A stretch of 64,000 bases of DNA, taken from contig NZ_JACHJN010000006.1 in NCBI RefSeq assembly GCF_014203665.1, positions 310,001 to 374,000 on the forward strand. The letters are read 5' to 3'. How positions within the stretch are numbered: the stretch's first letter is position 1; every line of letters begins with the position of its first letter. The position numbers and the translations under genes were made by a program. This document shows positions 10,085 to 18,664 of this stretch, piece by piece. The DNA comes from Saccharothrix tamanrassetensis. GTDB taxonomy: Bacteria; Actinomycetota; Actinomycetes; Mycobacteriales; Pseudonocardiaceae. The notes beneath the pieces were generated by a model. That model saw nothing but the letters and a program-made list of their open reading frames with translations, had not been told where the DNA came from and searched no databases.

Positions 10085-11116
10085 ACAGCGCGGCTCAGTG
10101 ACATCGCCGACCAGGCAGGCGTGAGCGAGGCGACGGTCAGCCGGGCGGTCAACAGCAAGCCGGGCGTCTCGCCCGCGACCTGTCAGGCGGTGGTGCGGAT
10201 GACCGTTCTCGCGCAGCGGATGCGCGCCCAGCGCCTGTCGCACCGGGCGGGCAGCCTGGACGAGCTGCTCGACTCGGTGTTCGCCTTGCAGGCGCAGGAC
10301 GTTCCGGCGCTGCGGCTGGCCGCACGGGCACGCGGCGTGGAGTCCCTGGACGGCGACGCGATCCGCACGTGGGCCATGCGCGGCACGTTGCACCTGCTCC
10401 ACCGGGACGATCTCTGGGTCATCGGCCTGCTGGGTCCGGTGTTCGTCGCGGCAGGCAAACGCAGGCGCACCCAACTCGGCCTCACCGACGACCTCTGCGC
10501 CCGCGCGGTGCCCGCGTTGCGCGAAGTGCTGACCGAACCGCTGGAACGACCCGAACTCGTCGCACGCCTGACCGAGGTCGGGATCGCGCTCGACCCGAAG
10601 TCGCAGGCCCCGGCACACCTCCTGGCCTTCGCCGCGCACTCGGGCGTCCTGTGCCGGGGCTTGGACGACACCTACCGCCTCCTGGGAGACCTCCCGGAGC
10701 CGGGCACCGTGGAGCGGTTGTGGCGGCGCTACCGACGCGCCTACGGCCCCGCCACCGTGGCCGACTTCGTGACGTGGAGCGGCCTGCCGAAACGCATGGT
10801 GCGCGACCTGCCCGACGTGGCCGACGAACCGGCCGACCCCGACGGCACCGTCCGGATGCTGGGGCACTTCGACAGCTACCTCCTCGGCTACCGCGACCGC
10901 TCGCTCGCCCTGGACCCCCGGCACGCCCCGCTGATCCAGACCGGCGGTGGCTTTCTCACCCCGCACGTGGTGGTCGACGGCCGCGTGGTGGCGGTCTGGA
11001 AGCGCACCGGCGACGGGTTCGAGGTGCGGCCGTTCGCGGACCGCCCCGACCTGGCCGCGGAGAGCGCCGAACTGGCCCGGTTCCTCGGTGTGGGTGCCGA
11101 CTTAACCTGGCGGTAG
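10082..11116 (+). CDS. LacI-type HTH fused to winged-helix (HTH_42/AlkZ-like) protein
   Basis: Residues 1-36 are an almost complete LacI-family DNA-binding head: LSDIADQAGVSEATVSRAVN, then KPGVSPAT. From ATG 10199 (residue 40) the protein becomes a winged-helix DNA-binding domain protein of the HTH_42 family, related to the AlkZ/YcaQ interstrand-crosslink glycosylases, to which its 305 residues correspond. Hallmarks are QRMRAQRL, DSVFALQAQDVPALRLA, RTWAMRGTLHLL and a C-terminal GHFDSYLLGYRDRS. The sensor domain of a LacI protein is absent. The LacI part has its own leaderless promoter (TAGAGT, 10068). Either a deletion joined two genes in frame and the product is a true fusion, or translation begins at ATG 10199 and the LacI part is a relic. 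Confidence 0.8.
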   Translation: MTARLSDIADQAGVSEATVSRAVNSKPGVSPATCQAVVRMTVLAQRMRAQRLSHRAGSLDELLDSVFALQAQDVPALRLAARARGVESLDGDAIRTWAMRGTLHLLHRDDLWVIGLLGPVFVAAGKRRRTQLGLTDDLCARAVPALREVLTEPLERPELVARLTEVGIALDPKSQAPAHLLAFAAHSGVLCRGLDDTYRLLGDLPEPGTVERLWRRYRRAYGPATVADFVTWSGLPKRMVRDLPDVADEPADPDGTVRMLGHFDSYLLGYRDRSLALDPRHAPLIQTGGGFLTPHVVVDGRVVAVWKRTGDGFEVRPFADRPDLAAESAELARFLGVGADLTWR

Positions 11117-11146
11117 CACGCGGATAGGGTCAACGCCACCTAAGCG

Positions 11147-11599
11147 ATGGCAGGAGGCGCGTTCAAGTTGGGTGTGTTCGTCACGGGTGTGCGTCCGCGC
11201 TGGTCGGATATGGACGCGTTCGGCCACGTCAACCACGCCAACACGGTGACCCTGCTGGAAGAGGCCCGGATAGACCTGCTGTTCACCGAGGCCGCCCGGC
11301 ACGGCGTGCCGGACATGGCGCACGGCGTCGTGGTGGCCCGCCTGGTGGTGGACTACCTCACCCCGCTGACGTTCACCGGCGACGAGATCGTGGTCGAGAT
11401 GTCCGTGCGGGAACTGAAGTCGGCCTCGTTCACGTTGGACTACTCGGTCCGCAACGGACGCCAGGAGGGCAGCCCGGTCGTGACGACCGCGGAAACCCTG
11501 ATGGTCCCCTACAACCTGACGGCCGGACGCCCGCGCCGTCTCCTCGAAGCCGAGCGCGACTTCCTCGCGGGCTGGCGAGCCGGAGGTAACGGTGCCTGA
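11147..11599 (+). CDS. Acyl-CoA thioesterase, hotdog (4HBT/YbgC-like) family
   Basis: Predicted cytosolic hydrolase of acyl-CoA thioesters, 150 residues. The 4HBT active-site signature RWSDMDAFGHVNHANT (about residues 18-33) includes the catalytic-type aspartate, followed by ARLVVDYLTPLTF and a normal hotdog core. It matches Rv2475c in the equivalent mycobacterial position after gdh. Start choice is uncertain: ATG 11147 has no upstream ribosome site, whereas GGAGG at 11152-11156 would serve TTG 11167 or GTG 11173, which would remove about 7 residues. TAGGGT at 11125-11130 may be the -10. Its end overlaps the next gene by 8 nt, implying translational coupling. Confidence 0.88.
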   Translation: MAGGAFKLGVFVTGVRPRWSDMDAFGHVNHANTVTLLEEARIDLLFTEAARHGVPDMAHGVVVARLVVDYLTPLTFTGDEIVVEMSVRELKSASFTLDYSVRNGRQEGSPVVTTAETLMVPYNLTAGRPRRLLEAERDFLAGWRAGGNGA

Positions 11600-12218
11600 A
11601 CTGGTCCTCGCCGATCCCGCCGAACGGGACGACCTCGGCGCCTTCGTCGCGCGCGCGGTGCGCCTGGAAGCCCAGACCGTGGTGCGCCTGCGCAACCGCC
11701 CGTCCGACGACCTGCTCGACGCCTGGGTGGCCACCCCGTTCGACACCCTGGCCACCCGCACCGTCGCCGGCCGCATCACCCCCGGCGACGTGACGGTGTC
11801 CGGCAACGACCTGCTCACCGGCCTGGCCGTGGTGCGCAGCGCAACCGTCGACCCCGGCCCCGCCCGCGACCTGATGTGGCGCTCCGCGCTGCCGCCCACC
11901 GCAGGCTGGCTCCCGGTGGACCGCCTGCCCGGCAACGTGGTGTCCGAACTCGCGGAGCAGGGCGTGGCCGTCGCCCGCGAGAACACCGGCCCCCACGGCA
12001 CCCCGCCCGCATCCCTGCTGGACCAGACCGTGCTCACGGTCAGCGGCTCCGGCCTGGACGTCAAGGTCCCCCTGCGCTGCCTGTTCGCCCTCTCCGGCAT
12101 GGGCTTCCTCGGCGGCGACGACGTCCGCGTCACGGCCACCGACTCCTGGCTCCGCATCGACGCCCGCTTCGGCGCCGTCGTCCGCCGGCGGCACTCCATG
12201 CTCCCCCTGCTCGTCTGA
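11592..12218 (+). CDS. Conserved actinobacterial hypothetical protein (Rv2474c-like position)
   Basis: Protein of 208 residues with no motif I can assign. It is soluble, with no signal peptide or membrane segment, and is evenly mixed alpha/beta in appearance. A long central stretch (TVSGNDLLTGLAVVRS to VKVPLRCLFALSGMGF) looks ordered. It starts at GTG 11592, overlapping the thioesterase stop by 8 nt, so the two are translationally coupled and probably work in one process. In M. tuberculosis the gene after the thioesterase is likewise an uncharacterised protein. A perfect terminator follows. Function unknown. Confidence 0.75.
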   Translation: MPELVLADPAERDDLGAFVARAVRLEAQTVVRLRNRPSDDLLDAWVATPFDTLATRTVAGRITPGDVTVSGNDLLTGLAVVRSATVDPGPARDLMWRSALPPTAGWLPVDRLPGNVVSELAEQGVAVARENTGPHGTPPASLLDQTVLTVSGSGLDVKVPLRCLFALSGMGFLGGDDVRVTATDSWLRIDARFGAVVRRRHSMLPLLV

Positions 12219-12244
12219 CCCTCCGCCGGCCTCACCCGAGCCCG

Positions 12245-12287
12245 AACGGCAGAGGCCCCGACCAACCAGGTCGGGGCCTCTGCCGTT
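12245..12287. terminator. Bidirectional terminator between convergent genes
   Basis: Perfect 19-bp stem (12245-12263 with 12269-12287) with loop AACCA. It lies between the plus-strand hypothetical (ends 12218) and the minus-strand glucosidase (ends 12312), so it can serve both. Confidence 0.9.
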
Positions 12288-12311
12288 GAAGCTCGATCGC
12301 CGGGACGTTCC

Positions 12312-13907
12312 TCAGACGAGCCACACAGCCGTGTCCGGCGGCAGTTGGTCGCCATCCATCGGCCCGCTCGACAGCAGCACCTCACCCGGCGGCAACGGCA
12401 CCGGTCCACCGGACGTGTTCAGCGCGCAGATCAGCCCGCCGCCCTTCCGCCGGAACGCGAAGCACCCCGCCGGTGCCCCGTACCACTCCACTTCCTCACC
12501 GCTGATCGAACCGTGCGTCTTGCGCAGCTCCACGGCGTGCCGGTAGAGCGACAGCATCGACTCCGGGTCCTCCAGCTGCGACTCGGCGGTCAGCCCCGCC
12601 CACTCGTTCGGCTGCGGCAACCAGGTGCCGGCCCCCGTCGAGAACCCGAACGGCGGCGTGTCGCCCTCCCAGGGCAGCGGAACGCGGCAGCCGTCCCGTC
12701 CCCGCTCGGTGTGCCCGGACCGCACCCACATCGGGTCCTGGAGCGCCCACTCGGGCAGCTCCACGTTCGGCAGCCCCAGCTCCTCGCCGTTGTACAGGTA
12801 GACCACGCCCGGCAGCGCCAACTGCACCAGCGCCATCGCACGGGCACGTTGCACGCCCAGCGCACCGCCGCCGTACCGGGTCACGTGTCGTGGCACGTCG
12901 TGGTTCGACAGCGTCCAGGTCGGCGGGGTCCGGTGCGGCTGCACAGCGGCCAACGAGTGCTCGATGGCCGACCGCACCGCGTCCGCGTCGAACGGTGCTT
13001 CCACCAGCCGGAAGTTGAAGCCGAGGTGCAGCTCGTCGGGCCGGATGTAGCGAGCGAACCGCTCGTCCTCCTTGACCCAGATCTCGCCGATGGCCATCCG
13101 CCCGGGGTACTCGTCCACGACCTTGCGGATGAGCCGGTGCACCTCGTGCACCGCGTCGTTGTCGAACCGGGGGTCCAGCGAGTTGTCGTGCATCACACCC
13201 GAGCCCTGAGCCGCGCGCGGGTCCATGTTCGGCAGCCCGTACGGCTTGGCCATGCCGTGCGCGACGTCGATGCGGAACCCGTCCACGCCCCGGTCCAGCC
13301 AGAACCGCAGGGTGCGCACCAGGTCGGCGGGCACCTCCGGGTGGTCCCAGTTCAGGTCGGGCTGCTCGGGCGCGAACAGGTGCAGGTACCACTGCCCGTC
13401 CGGCACCCGGGTCCACGCCGGCCCGCCGAACACGCTGGTCCAGTTGTTCGGCGGCTGCGAGCCGTCGTACCCCTGCCCGTCCCGGAAGAAGTACCGGTCC
13501 CGCTCGAAGCTGCCGGGCGCGGAGCGCAGAGCGGCCTGGAACCACTCGTGCCGGTCGCTGGTGTGGTTGGGGACGAGGTCGACGGTGACGCGGATGTTGT
13601 GCTTGTGCGCCTCCGCGACCAGTCGGTCGAACGCGGCGAGGTCGCCGAACAGCGGGTCGACGTCGCGGGGGTCGGCCACGTCGTACCCGTGGTCGGCCAT
13701 CGGCGACGTGTAGAACGGCGTCAGCCACAACGCGTCGACGCCGAGCAGTTCGAGGTAGCCGAGCCGGGACCTGATGCCGTCGAGGTCGCCCACCCCGTCC
13801 CCGTCGGAGTCGGCGAACGACCGGACGTAGACCTGGTAGAAGACGGCGTCACGCCACCAGGCGGACTCGTCGGCGATCTCTGGTTGAAGGTCGGAGGATC
13901 GTCGCAC
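12312..13907 (-). CDS. GH13 alpha-glucosidase / oligo-1,6-glucosidase type
   Basis: Cytosolic retaining glycosidase, 531 residues, hydrolysing alpha-glucosidic bonds of maltose-type oligosaccharides or trehalose-related sugars. GH13 regions in order: DLVPNHTSD (about 110-118), GVDGFRIDVAH with the nucleophile Asp near 213, IGEIWV with the acid/base Glu near 274, and TLSNHDVPRH with the stabilising Asp near 334. The opening WWRDAVFYQVYVRSFADSDGDGVGDL is the oligo-1,6-glucosidase/alpha-glucosidase subfamily signature. No signal peptide. GTG 13907 is the start; the ATG just upstream is in another frame. It corresponds to AglA (Rv2471) in mycobacterial order. Exact substrate not determinable. Confidence 0.92.
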   Translation of the reverse strand: MRRSSDLQPEIADESAWWRDAVFYQVYVRSFADSDGDGVGDLDGIRSRLGYLELLGVDALWLTPFYTSPMADHGYDVADPRDVDPLFGDLAAFDRLVAEAHKHNIRVTVDLVPNHTSDRHEWFQAALRSAPGSFERDRYFFRDGQGYDGSQPPNNWTSVFGGPAWTRVPDGQWYLHLFAPEQPDLNWDHPEVPADLVRTLRFWLDRGVDGFRIDVAHGMAKPYGLPNMDPRAAQGSGVMHDNSLDPRFDNDAVHEVHRLIRKVVDEYPGRMAIGEIWVKEDERFARYIRPDELHLGFNFRLVEAPFDADAVRSAIEHSLAAVQPHRTPPTWTLSNHDVPRHVTRYGGGALGVQRARAMALVQLALPGVVYLYNGEELGLPNVELPEWALQDPMWVRSGHTERGRDGCRVPLPWEGDTPPFGFSTGAGTWLPQPNEWAGLTAESQLEDPESMLSLYRHAVELRKTHGSISGEEVEWYGAPAGCFAFRRKGGGLICALNTSGGPVPLPPGEVLLSSGPMDGDQLPPDTAVWLV

Positions 13908-13964
13908 GAGACGTCATCCTGCCACCCGCGAAGCCAACCCCGTCCCCATTCGAGTGATCAACAA

Positions 13965-14348
13965 TCAGGCCCAGGCGTTCATCAGGCTGTTCGCGGCCAT
14001 CTCCAGGTAGGCCCAAAGCTGGTCACGGTGCTCCGGCGTGAGATCCGCCTCGTCCACCGCAACCCTCATGCACCGCAACCACGCGTCCCGCTCGATGGGA
14101 CCGATCACGAACGGAGCGTGCCGCATCCGCAGCCGAGGGTGACCCCGCTGGTCGGAATAAGTGTGCGGCCCACCCCAGTACTGCATGAGGAACAACCGGA
14201 ACCGCTCCTCAGCAGGCCCGAGGTCCTCCTCCGGGTAGAGGGGACGCAGCACAGGATCGTCGGCAACCTGCTCGTAGAAGCGCGCGACGATCTTGCGGAA
14301 CGTCTCGTACCCACCCACCGCTTCGTAGAAGTTCTCGGCACTGCTCAC
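13965..14348 (-). CDS. glbO: Group II truncated haemoglobin (HbO type)
   Basis: Small haem protein, 127 residues from GTG 14348, of the 2-on-2 trHbO family, involved in oxygen and peroxide or NO chemistry near the respiratory membrane. Family residues seen: B10 Tyr in ARFYEQV, the [14 protein letters not shown] loop, FLMQYWGGP, proximal His in RMRHAPF, G8 Trp in RDAWLRCM and the tail [13 protein letters not shown]. The longer upstream extension (to 14375) is not family-like. GTG 14348 sits 7 nt after a TAGGAT/CAGGAT-like -10, consistent with a leaderless message. It follows the glucosidase in the same order as Rv2471/Rv2470. Confidence 0.93.
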   Translation of the reverse strand: MSSAENFYEAVGGYETFRKIVARFYEQVADDPVLRPLYPEEDLGPAEERFRLFLMQYWGGPHTYSDQRGHPRLRMRHAPFVIGPIERDAWLRCMRVAVDEADLTPEHRDQLWAYLEMAANSLMNAWA

Positions 14349-14458
14349 CCCACCATCCTGCCTTGCGACACACACCAGGTCGACTCACGCCCCCAGCCCC
14401 ACCCACCAACCCCGCGCACACCTGCCCCCGGCCTGCGCGCCAGCGCACACCTCTGCCC

Positions 14459-14603
14459 CTGCGTGTCATCCCCGTATGGCCTGCGCGTCAGCGAACCGCA
14501 TGTGTCAAGGGCAGATCGAACCCGCGACCACCGCACACGCTTCACGATCTGCCCTTGACGCATGTGGTTGTCTCCGACCAGGCCATACGGGGATGACACG
14601 CAG
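14459..14603. repeat. 145-bp imperfect palindrome with 25-bp perfect terminal inverted repeats
   Basis: Ends 14459-14483 and 14579-14603 are perfect 25-bp inverted repeats. A second inner pair, 14499-14518 and 14545-14564, matches 19 of 20. The roughly 15-nt segments between outer and inner arms do not pair, and the apical loop is 26 nt. No coding capacity. It could be a MITE-like element, a dispersed palindromic repeat or a structured transcript. No target-site duplication is obvious. Confidence 0.7.
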
Positions 14604-14610
14604 ACCACCG

Positions 14611-14639
14611 CCCTCCAAAGCTCGAAGAGCTTTGAAGGG
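14611..14639 (-). terminator. Hairpin terminator downstream of mscS
   Basis: Stem 14611-14623 pairs with 14627-14639 (12 of 13) around a GAA loop, about 110 nt past the mscS stop on the minus strand. Confidence 0.6.
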
Positions 14640-14750
14640 CTCTTGTGGAGATCCTTGGCGGCCAGCCCGTCCGGCGAGGACGCCTTCACACCCTTCCCCG
14701 CACCGACCACCAGCCAGCCCCCCGCCAGCCAGCCCACACCAGCCAGTCCC

Positions 14751-15635
14751 TCACGACTTGTTGAGCGAAATCCCCGCATCCTCCAAGGCCGGCATCAGCT
14801 TCGCCCGCAACGCCCGTTGCACAGCCCACTGCCGCCCAGGCCGCACCTTCACCGTGACCCGCATGGTGATCCCGTCGGGTGTGACCTTCTCCACCCCCAG
14901 CACCTGCGGCTTGTCGATGACGTCCTTGGCCATCGACTCCTCGGCCACCGCCTTGTCCACCGCCGTGGTCAACACGTCCGTGGTCGAAGCCAGGTTCGCC
15001 CCGTAAGCCAGCGGCAAGTCCACAACCGCGACCGCGAACCCCTGCGAGGAGTTACCGACCCTCAGAATCTCACCATTCCGGACATACCAGACAGTCCCGT
15101 TGGTGTCCCGGATGGTGGTGATCCTCAGCCCCACCGACTCCACGGTCCCCGTCGCCGGCCCGAGGTCGACCACGTCTCCCACGCCGTACTGGTCCTCCAG
15201 CATCATGAACATGCCGGACAGGAAGTCCTTCACCAGGTTCTGCGCGCCGAACCCGATCGCGACCCCGAGGATCCCCGCCGAGGTCAGGATCGGCGCGACG
15301 TTCATCCCCAGCTCGGTGAGCACCTGGATGAACGCCACGCCGAAGACGACGAACGTGACGACGGACTTGAGCACCGACCCGATGGTCTTGGCCCGCTGTT
15401 CCCGCCGTTCCGACACCAGGACGCCGAGCGCCTGCGGCGCGCGTTCCCGGAGGGGCCTGAGCAGCTTGGGCTTGCGCCCTTCCGAGCCCCTGGTCAGCCG
15501 ATCGATCAGCCGCCGAAGCAGGTACCGGACCACCACGGCGATGAGCACCGTCAGCGCGATCCGCAACGCGCCTTCGGCGATCTTCGGCCCGTGGGTCACC
15601 CACCACTCGACTGCCAGCGTCGACTCCACGTCCAC
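14751..15635 (-). CDS. Small-conductance mechanosensitive channel, MscS family
   Basis: Inner-membrane tension-gated channel releasing osmolytes on hypo-osmotic shock, 294 residues. Hydrophobic segments lie near 20-40 (ALRIALTVLIAVVVRYLL) and 88-110 (SVVTFVVFGVAFIQVL). The pore-lining TM3, near 115-142, has the conserved GILGVAIGFGAQNLVKDFLSG pattern. A soluble beta domain follows (DQYGVGDVVDLG, TTIRDTNGTVWYVRNGEI), then a C-terminal domain. The length is typical for compact actinobacterial MscS. It starts 125 nt downstream of the peptidase stop, separated by short tandem repeats, so it may be transcribed separately. Confidence 0.93.
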   Translation of the reverse strand: MDVESTLAVEWWVTHGPKIAEGALRIALTVLIAVVVRYLLRRLIDRLTRGSEGRKPKLLRPLRERAPQALGVLVSERREQRAKTIGSVLKSVVTFVVFGVAFIQVLTELGMNVAPILTSAGILGVAIGFGAQNLVKDFLSGMFMMLEDQYGVGDVVDLGPATGTVESVGLRITTIRDTNGTVWYVRNGEILRVGNSSQGFAVAVVDLPLAYGANLASTTDVLTTAVDKAVAEESMAKDVIDKPQVLGVEKVTPDGITMRVTVKVRPGRQWAVQRALRAKLMPALEDAGISLNKS

Positions 15636-15703
15636 CGACTCACTCCTCCTCGTTCTCTCTCAACACATCCCCTTGCAGGGCATTCTCTTCAGGGCCTTGC
15701 GCT

Positions 15704-15760
15704 CCACGGCCTTCCCCTCCACGGCGTTCCCCCGCGGCGTTCGCCCCACGGCGTTCCCCC
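15704..15760. repeat. Short tandem repeat, about 15-bp period, between mscS and the S9 peptidase
   Basis: Four units of the form CCACGGCGTTCCCC (15704-15718, 15719-15733, 15734-15746, 15747-15760) with degenerate units further left. It abuts the stop codon of the minus-strand peptidase gene. Function unknown. Confidence 0.6.
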
Positions 15761-17854
15761 TCAGGCGAACTCCAGCCCCGTCGCCCCGGCCAGGAAGGTC
15801 AACTGGTCCACGGCCAGTCCCACCGATCGGCTCACCGACCGTCCCGCGTGCCCCACCTCGGTCTCCCGGCGCAACAGCACGGGGTGCTTCGTCGGATCGC
15901 TCGCCGTCGCGTGTTGCAGCGCGGCGCACATCTTGCGGGCGTGGTTGGGGTCCACGCGGCTGTCCGACTCGAACACCGTGAACAGCACCGAAGGGTACTC
16001 AACGCCGGGGCGCACCCGGTGGTACGGGGAGTAGGACAGCAGCCACGCCAACTCCTCCGGCACCGACGCGCTGCCGTACTCCTCCGCCCACAACCGCCCG
16101 AGCAGGAAGTTCTCGTACCGCACCATGTCCAGCAGTGGCGCTGAGCACACCACGGCCGCGTACAGCTCCGGCCGCTGCGTCATCGCCGCACCGACCAGCA
16201 GCCCGCCGTTGGAGCCACCCATGATCGACAGCTGCTGGGGCGTGGTCCACCCGTCGACGACCAGTTTCTCGGCTGCGGCGTGGAAGTCGTCGAAGACGTT
16301 CTGCTTCCGCTCGCGCATCCCGGCCTGGTGCCACTCCTCGCCTTCCTCGTCCCCGCCGCGCAGCGAAGCGTGCACCCACACGCCTCCCGCTTCCACCCAC
16401 GCCAGCGTGGTGGCGCTGTAGCCGGGCCCGCGCCCCACCGCGAAGCCGCCGTAGCCGGTCAGCAGAGCAGGCCGGGGAAGGTCCGGGTGCTGCTCCTCGG
16501 ACACCACGAACATCCGCACGGTCGTGCCGTCCGCCGATTCGTAGCAGATCTGCTGAGTCGTCACCGAAGGGAGCTCGACGGTCCCCGGGGCAGCGGCGTG
16601 CAGCGTAGTGTCGTTTTCGGACAGCGAGAACCGGTACACCGACAGCGGTGTCACGAAATCCGAGAAACCGAACCAGAGGACATCCCGGTCGACCTCAGTC
16701 GCACGATCCACAGTGGACCACCCGTGCAGCGACCCGGTGCCCGGCAACGGGATCGCGCCCCGGTGCTCGCCGGTCGCCGGATCGTGCAGGTGCAGTTCGG
16801 ACACCGCGTGCCGGGTGCGCAGCAGCACGAGCGTGCCGTCCAGCCACGTCGCCGCGTCCAGCACCGAGTCGGGCTGCTCGGCCACCAGTTCGGTCCACTC
16901 CGCCGGTCGAGCCGGGTCCGCCACGCACAGCCGGAAGCGCGGCGCGTCGAGACTCGTCCGCAGGTAGAGCCGGTCGTCCTCGACCCACGCCGAGCACTGC
17001 GCGCCCTGGTCCGCCGTGATGACCGGGCGGAGTTCGCCCGTCCCGTGCAGGTCCGCGATCCAGACCGAGTCGCGCCGCACGGTGCCCGGAGCGCCGTTGA
17101 CGATGAGCCAGCGCCCGTCGTCCGTGACGGACAGCCCGTAGTAGTAGGTGTGGTCCAAGCCGTCGCCGTGAACGTTCACATCCGTTGCCGGATCCGTGCC
17201 GACCCGGTGCCGCCACACCCGGCGGTGGAACTGGCGTTCATCCTCGGGCACCAGCTCGGGGTCGAGTCGTCGCACGTAGAAGAACTCCTCGCCGCCCGGC
17301 AGCCAGCCGACGGGGGAGTAGCGGCACCGGTCGATGGGGCCTTCGAGGACTTCGCCGGTGACCACGTCCAGGACGTGCAGCAGCGAGTGCTCGTCACCGC
17401 CGACGGACACCTGGTACGCCAGCCGCGTGCCCTCCACGGACGGGGACCAGCGGTCGAGGGTGGTGCGTCCGGACGGGTCGAGGGCGGTCACGTCGAGCAG
17501 CACCCGTTCCTCCCCGTCCTCGAGCACGTAGAGGACGGGGTAGTCCTGGTCCGGGCCGCGCCGCGAGTAGAACGCCCTCCCGGCCCGCCACACCGGCGTG
17601 CCCACGGAACCGGTGCGCATCAGCTCGGCCAGCCGTTCACCGAGCGCGGCGCGTCCGGGCAGGACGTCGAGCCACTCGCGGGCGAGCGCGTCCTGCTTCG
17701 CGGACCACTCGATGGTGTGAGGATCGGTGGGGTCTTCCAGCCGGCGGTACGGGTCGGCCACCGGGTGTCCGTGCAGGTGCTCGACCAGGTCGAGGCGTTC
17801 TGCCGCCGGGTAGGTGATCGTCGCAGGCAGTGCTGCGGGGGAAGGGTCCGTCAC
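15761..17854 (-). CDS. Prolyl oligopeptidase family serine peptidase (S9A)
   Basis: Cytosolic post-proline endopeptidase acting on short peptides, 697 residues from GTG 17854. Residues about 1-70 and 410-697 form the alpha/beta hydrolase, with a beta-propeller between. The nucleophile is Ser in GGSNGGLL (near 547), Asp in [11 protein letters not shown] (near 630) and His in TEVGHAG (near 665); propeller strands include [11 protein letters not shown] and EFFYVRRLD. The GTG start is preceded by TACGCT at 17862-17867 with 7 nt between, a leaderless arrangement, and the residues beyond it (to 17941) are not family-like. It is divergent from the HNH gene across about 150 nt. No secretion signal. 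Confidence 0.94.
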   Translation of the reverse strand: MTDPSPAALPATITYPAAERLDLVEHLHGHPVADPYRRLEDPTDPHTIEWSAKQDALAREWLDVLPGRAALGERLAELMRTGSVGTPVWRAGRAFYSRRGPDQDYPVLYVLEDGEERVLLDVTALDPSGRTTLDRWSPSVEGTRLAYQVSVGGDEHSLLHVLDVVTGEVLEGPIDRCRYSPVGWLPGGEEFFYVRRLDPELVPEDERQFHRRVWRHRVGTDPATDVNVHGDGLDHTYYYGLSVTDDGRWLIVNGAPGTVRRDSVWIADLHGTGELRPVITADQGAQCSAWVEDDRLYLRTSLDAPRFRLCVADPARPAEWTELVAEQPDSVLDAATWLDGTLVLLRTRHAVSELHLHDPATGEHRGAIPLPGTGSLHGWSTVDRATEVDRDVLWFGFSDFVTPLSVYRFSLSENDTTLHAAAPGTVELPSVTTQQICYESADGTTVRMFVVSEEQHPDLPRPALLTGYGGFAVGRGPGYSATTLAWVEAGGVWVHASLRGGDEEGEEWHQAGMRERKQNVFDDFHAAAEKLVVDGWTTPQQLSIMGGSNGGLLVGAAMTQRPELYAAVVCSAPLLDMVRYENFLLGRLWAEEYGSASVPEELAWLLSYSPYHRVRPGVEYPSVLFTVFESDSRVDPNHARKMCAALQHATASDPTKHPVLLRRETEVGHAGRSVSRSVGLAVDQLTFLAGATGLEFA

Positions 17855-18006
17855 CCCGCCGAGCGTAGCGCGGGAACTGAAAACCATGTCCGATAGGGGG
17901 CCGTTCACCGAAGTTTCGACCGCGACTCCATGACGCGTCACGTATCACACGTGATTTTTGGGGTCGATCTGTGGTCTGCTATGCCTGAACCGGTGGAGGT
18001 GGTCGC
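17855..18006. promoter_or_regulatory. Divergent promoter region, S9 peptidase / HNH gene
   Basis: Contains the leaderless-type -10 TACGCT for the peptidase (complement of 17862-17867) and a small dyad ATCACACGTGAT near 17943-17954 that could be a regulator site. A candidate -10 for the HNH gene lies in the AT-richer stretch around 17970-17985. Confidence 0.4.
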
Positions 18007-18663
18007 GTGCCAGACCGACAACCCACCCCGATCGGCGCCCTGGCGAACGCCGGGCTCGCGCCGTTGGCCCCGTCCGGCCAAAAACAGCCTGTCGTGCACG
18101 CTGTGGTGGACGGGGAGGGAGCCGGTCCGGCGCCCGTGGTGTTGCCTTGGGGAAGGCGGAAGGTGCTCCTGCTGAACGCCACGTTCGAGCCGCTGACCGC
18201 GCTGCCGCTGCGGCGCGCGGTGGTCCTGGTGGTGTGCGGGAAGGCAGAGGTGGTGCACGGCGACCCGGACGGTGCCGTCGTCCACTCGTCGACGGCCGCG
18301 GTGGTCGTGCCGTCGGTGATCAGGCTGAGCAGTTACGTGCGGGTGCCGTACCGGGGACGGGTGCCCCTGACCCGCGCGGGTCTCATGCACCGGGACCGCT
18401 ACCGGTGCGCGTACTGCGGTGGACGTGCCGAGACGATCGACCACGTGGTGCCGCGCTCCCGTGGCGGGCCCCACTCCTGGCAGAACTGCGTGGCCTGCTG
18501 TGCGAAGTGCAACCACCGCAAGGCCGACAAGCTGCTGTCCGAACTGGGCTGGCGTCTCCGGGTCGTGCCGAACGCGCCGCGCGGGCCGCACTGGCGGCTG
18601 CTGGCGGGCGTCACCGAGGCCGACCCGCTGTGGCTGCCCTACCTGGGCGAGCCGGCGGCGTAG
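18007..18663 (+). CDS. HNH endonuclease family protein
   Basis: Predicted small nuclease, 218 residues. The C-terminal half carries a zinc-supported HNH fold: CAYCGG, the core IDHVVPRSRGGPHSWQN (near 138-155) with His as metal-linked base, and CCAKCNHRKAD. The N-terminal part (LLLNATFEPLTALPLRRAVVLVV) is the conserved actinobacterial extension of this HNH subgroup, which is widespread and chromosomal. Its role is undefined; members are not restriction enzymes by context. GTG start at 18007. It converges with the repeat-protein gene, whose stop lies 2 nt away, without a visible terminator. Confidence 0.88.
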   Translation: MPDRQPTPIGALANAGLAPLAPSGQKQPVVHAVVDGEGAGPAPVVLPWGRRKVLLLNATFEPLTALPLRRAVVLVVCGKAEVVHGDPDGAVVHSSTAAVVVPSVIRLSSYVRVPYRGRVPLTRAGLMHRDRYRCAYCGGRAETIDHVVPRSRGGPHSWQNCVACCAKCNHRKADKLLSELGWRLRVVPNAPRGPHWRLLAGVTEADPLWLPYLGEPAA

Positions 18664-18664
18664 G

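Larger units (their letters stand above)
14349..14750. other. Gene-free interval between glbO and mscS
   Basis: About 400 nt. It contains the 145-bp palindromic element (14459-14603), the mscS terminator hairpin (14611-14639) and a C-rich run of CCAGCC motifs (about 14700-14745). Open frames crossing it on both strands are by-products of the palindrome and have no family-like sequence. Confidence 0.6.

Noticed and set aside
12345-14558. 737-residue plus-strand frame opposite the GH13 and glbO genes
   Set aside because: Shadow of minus-strand genes with clear active-site motifs; no homology-like sequence.
14562-16034. 490-residue plus-strand frame opposite mscS
   Set aside because: His/Arg/Pro-rich shadow; the MscS pore helix lies on the minus strand.
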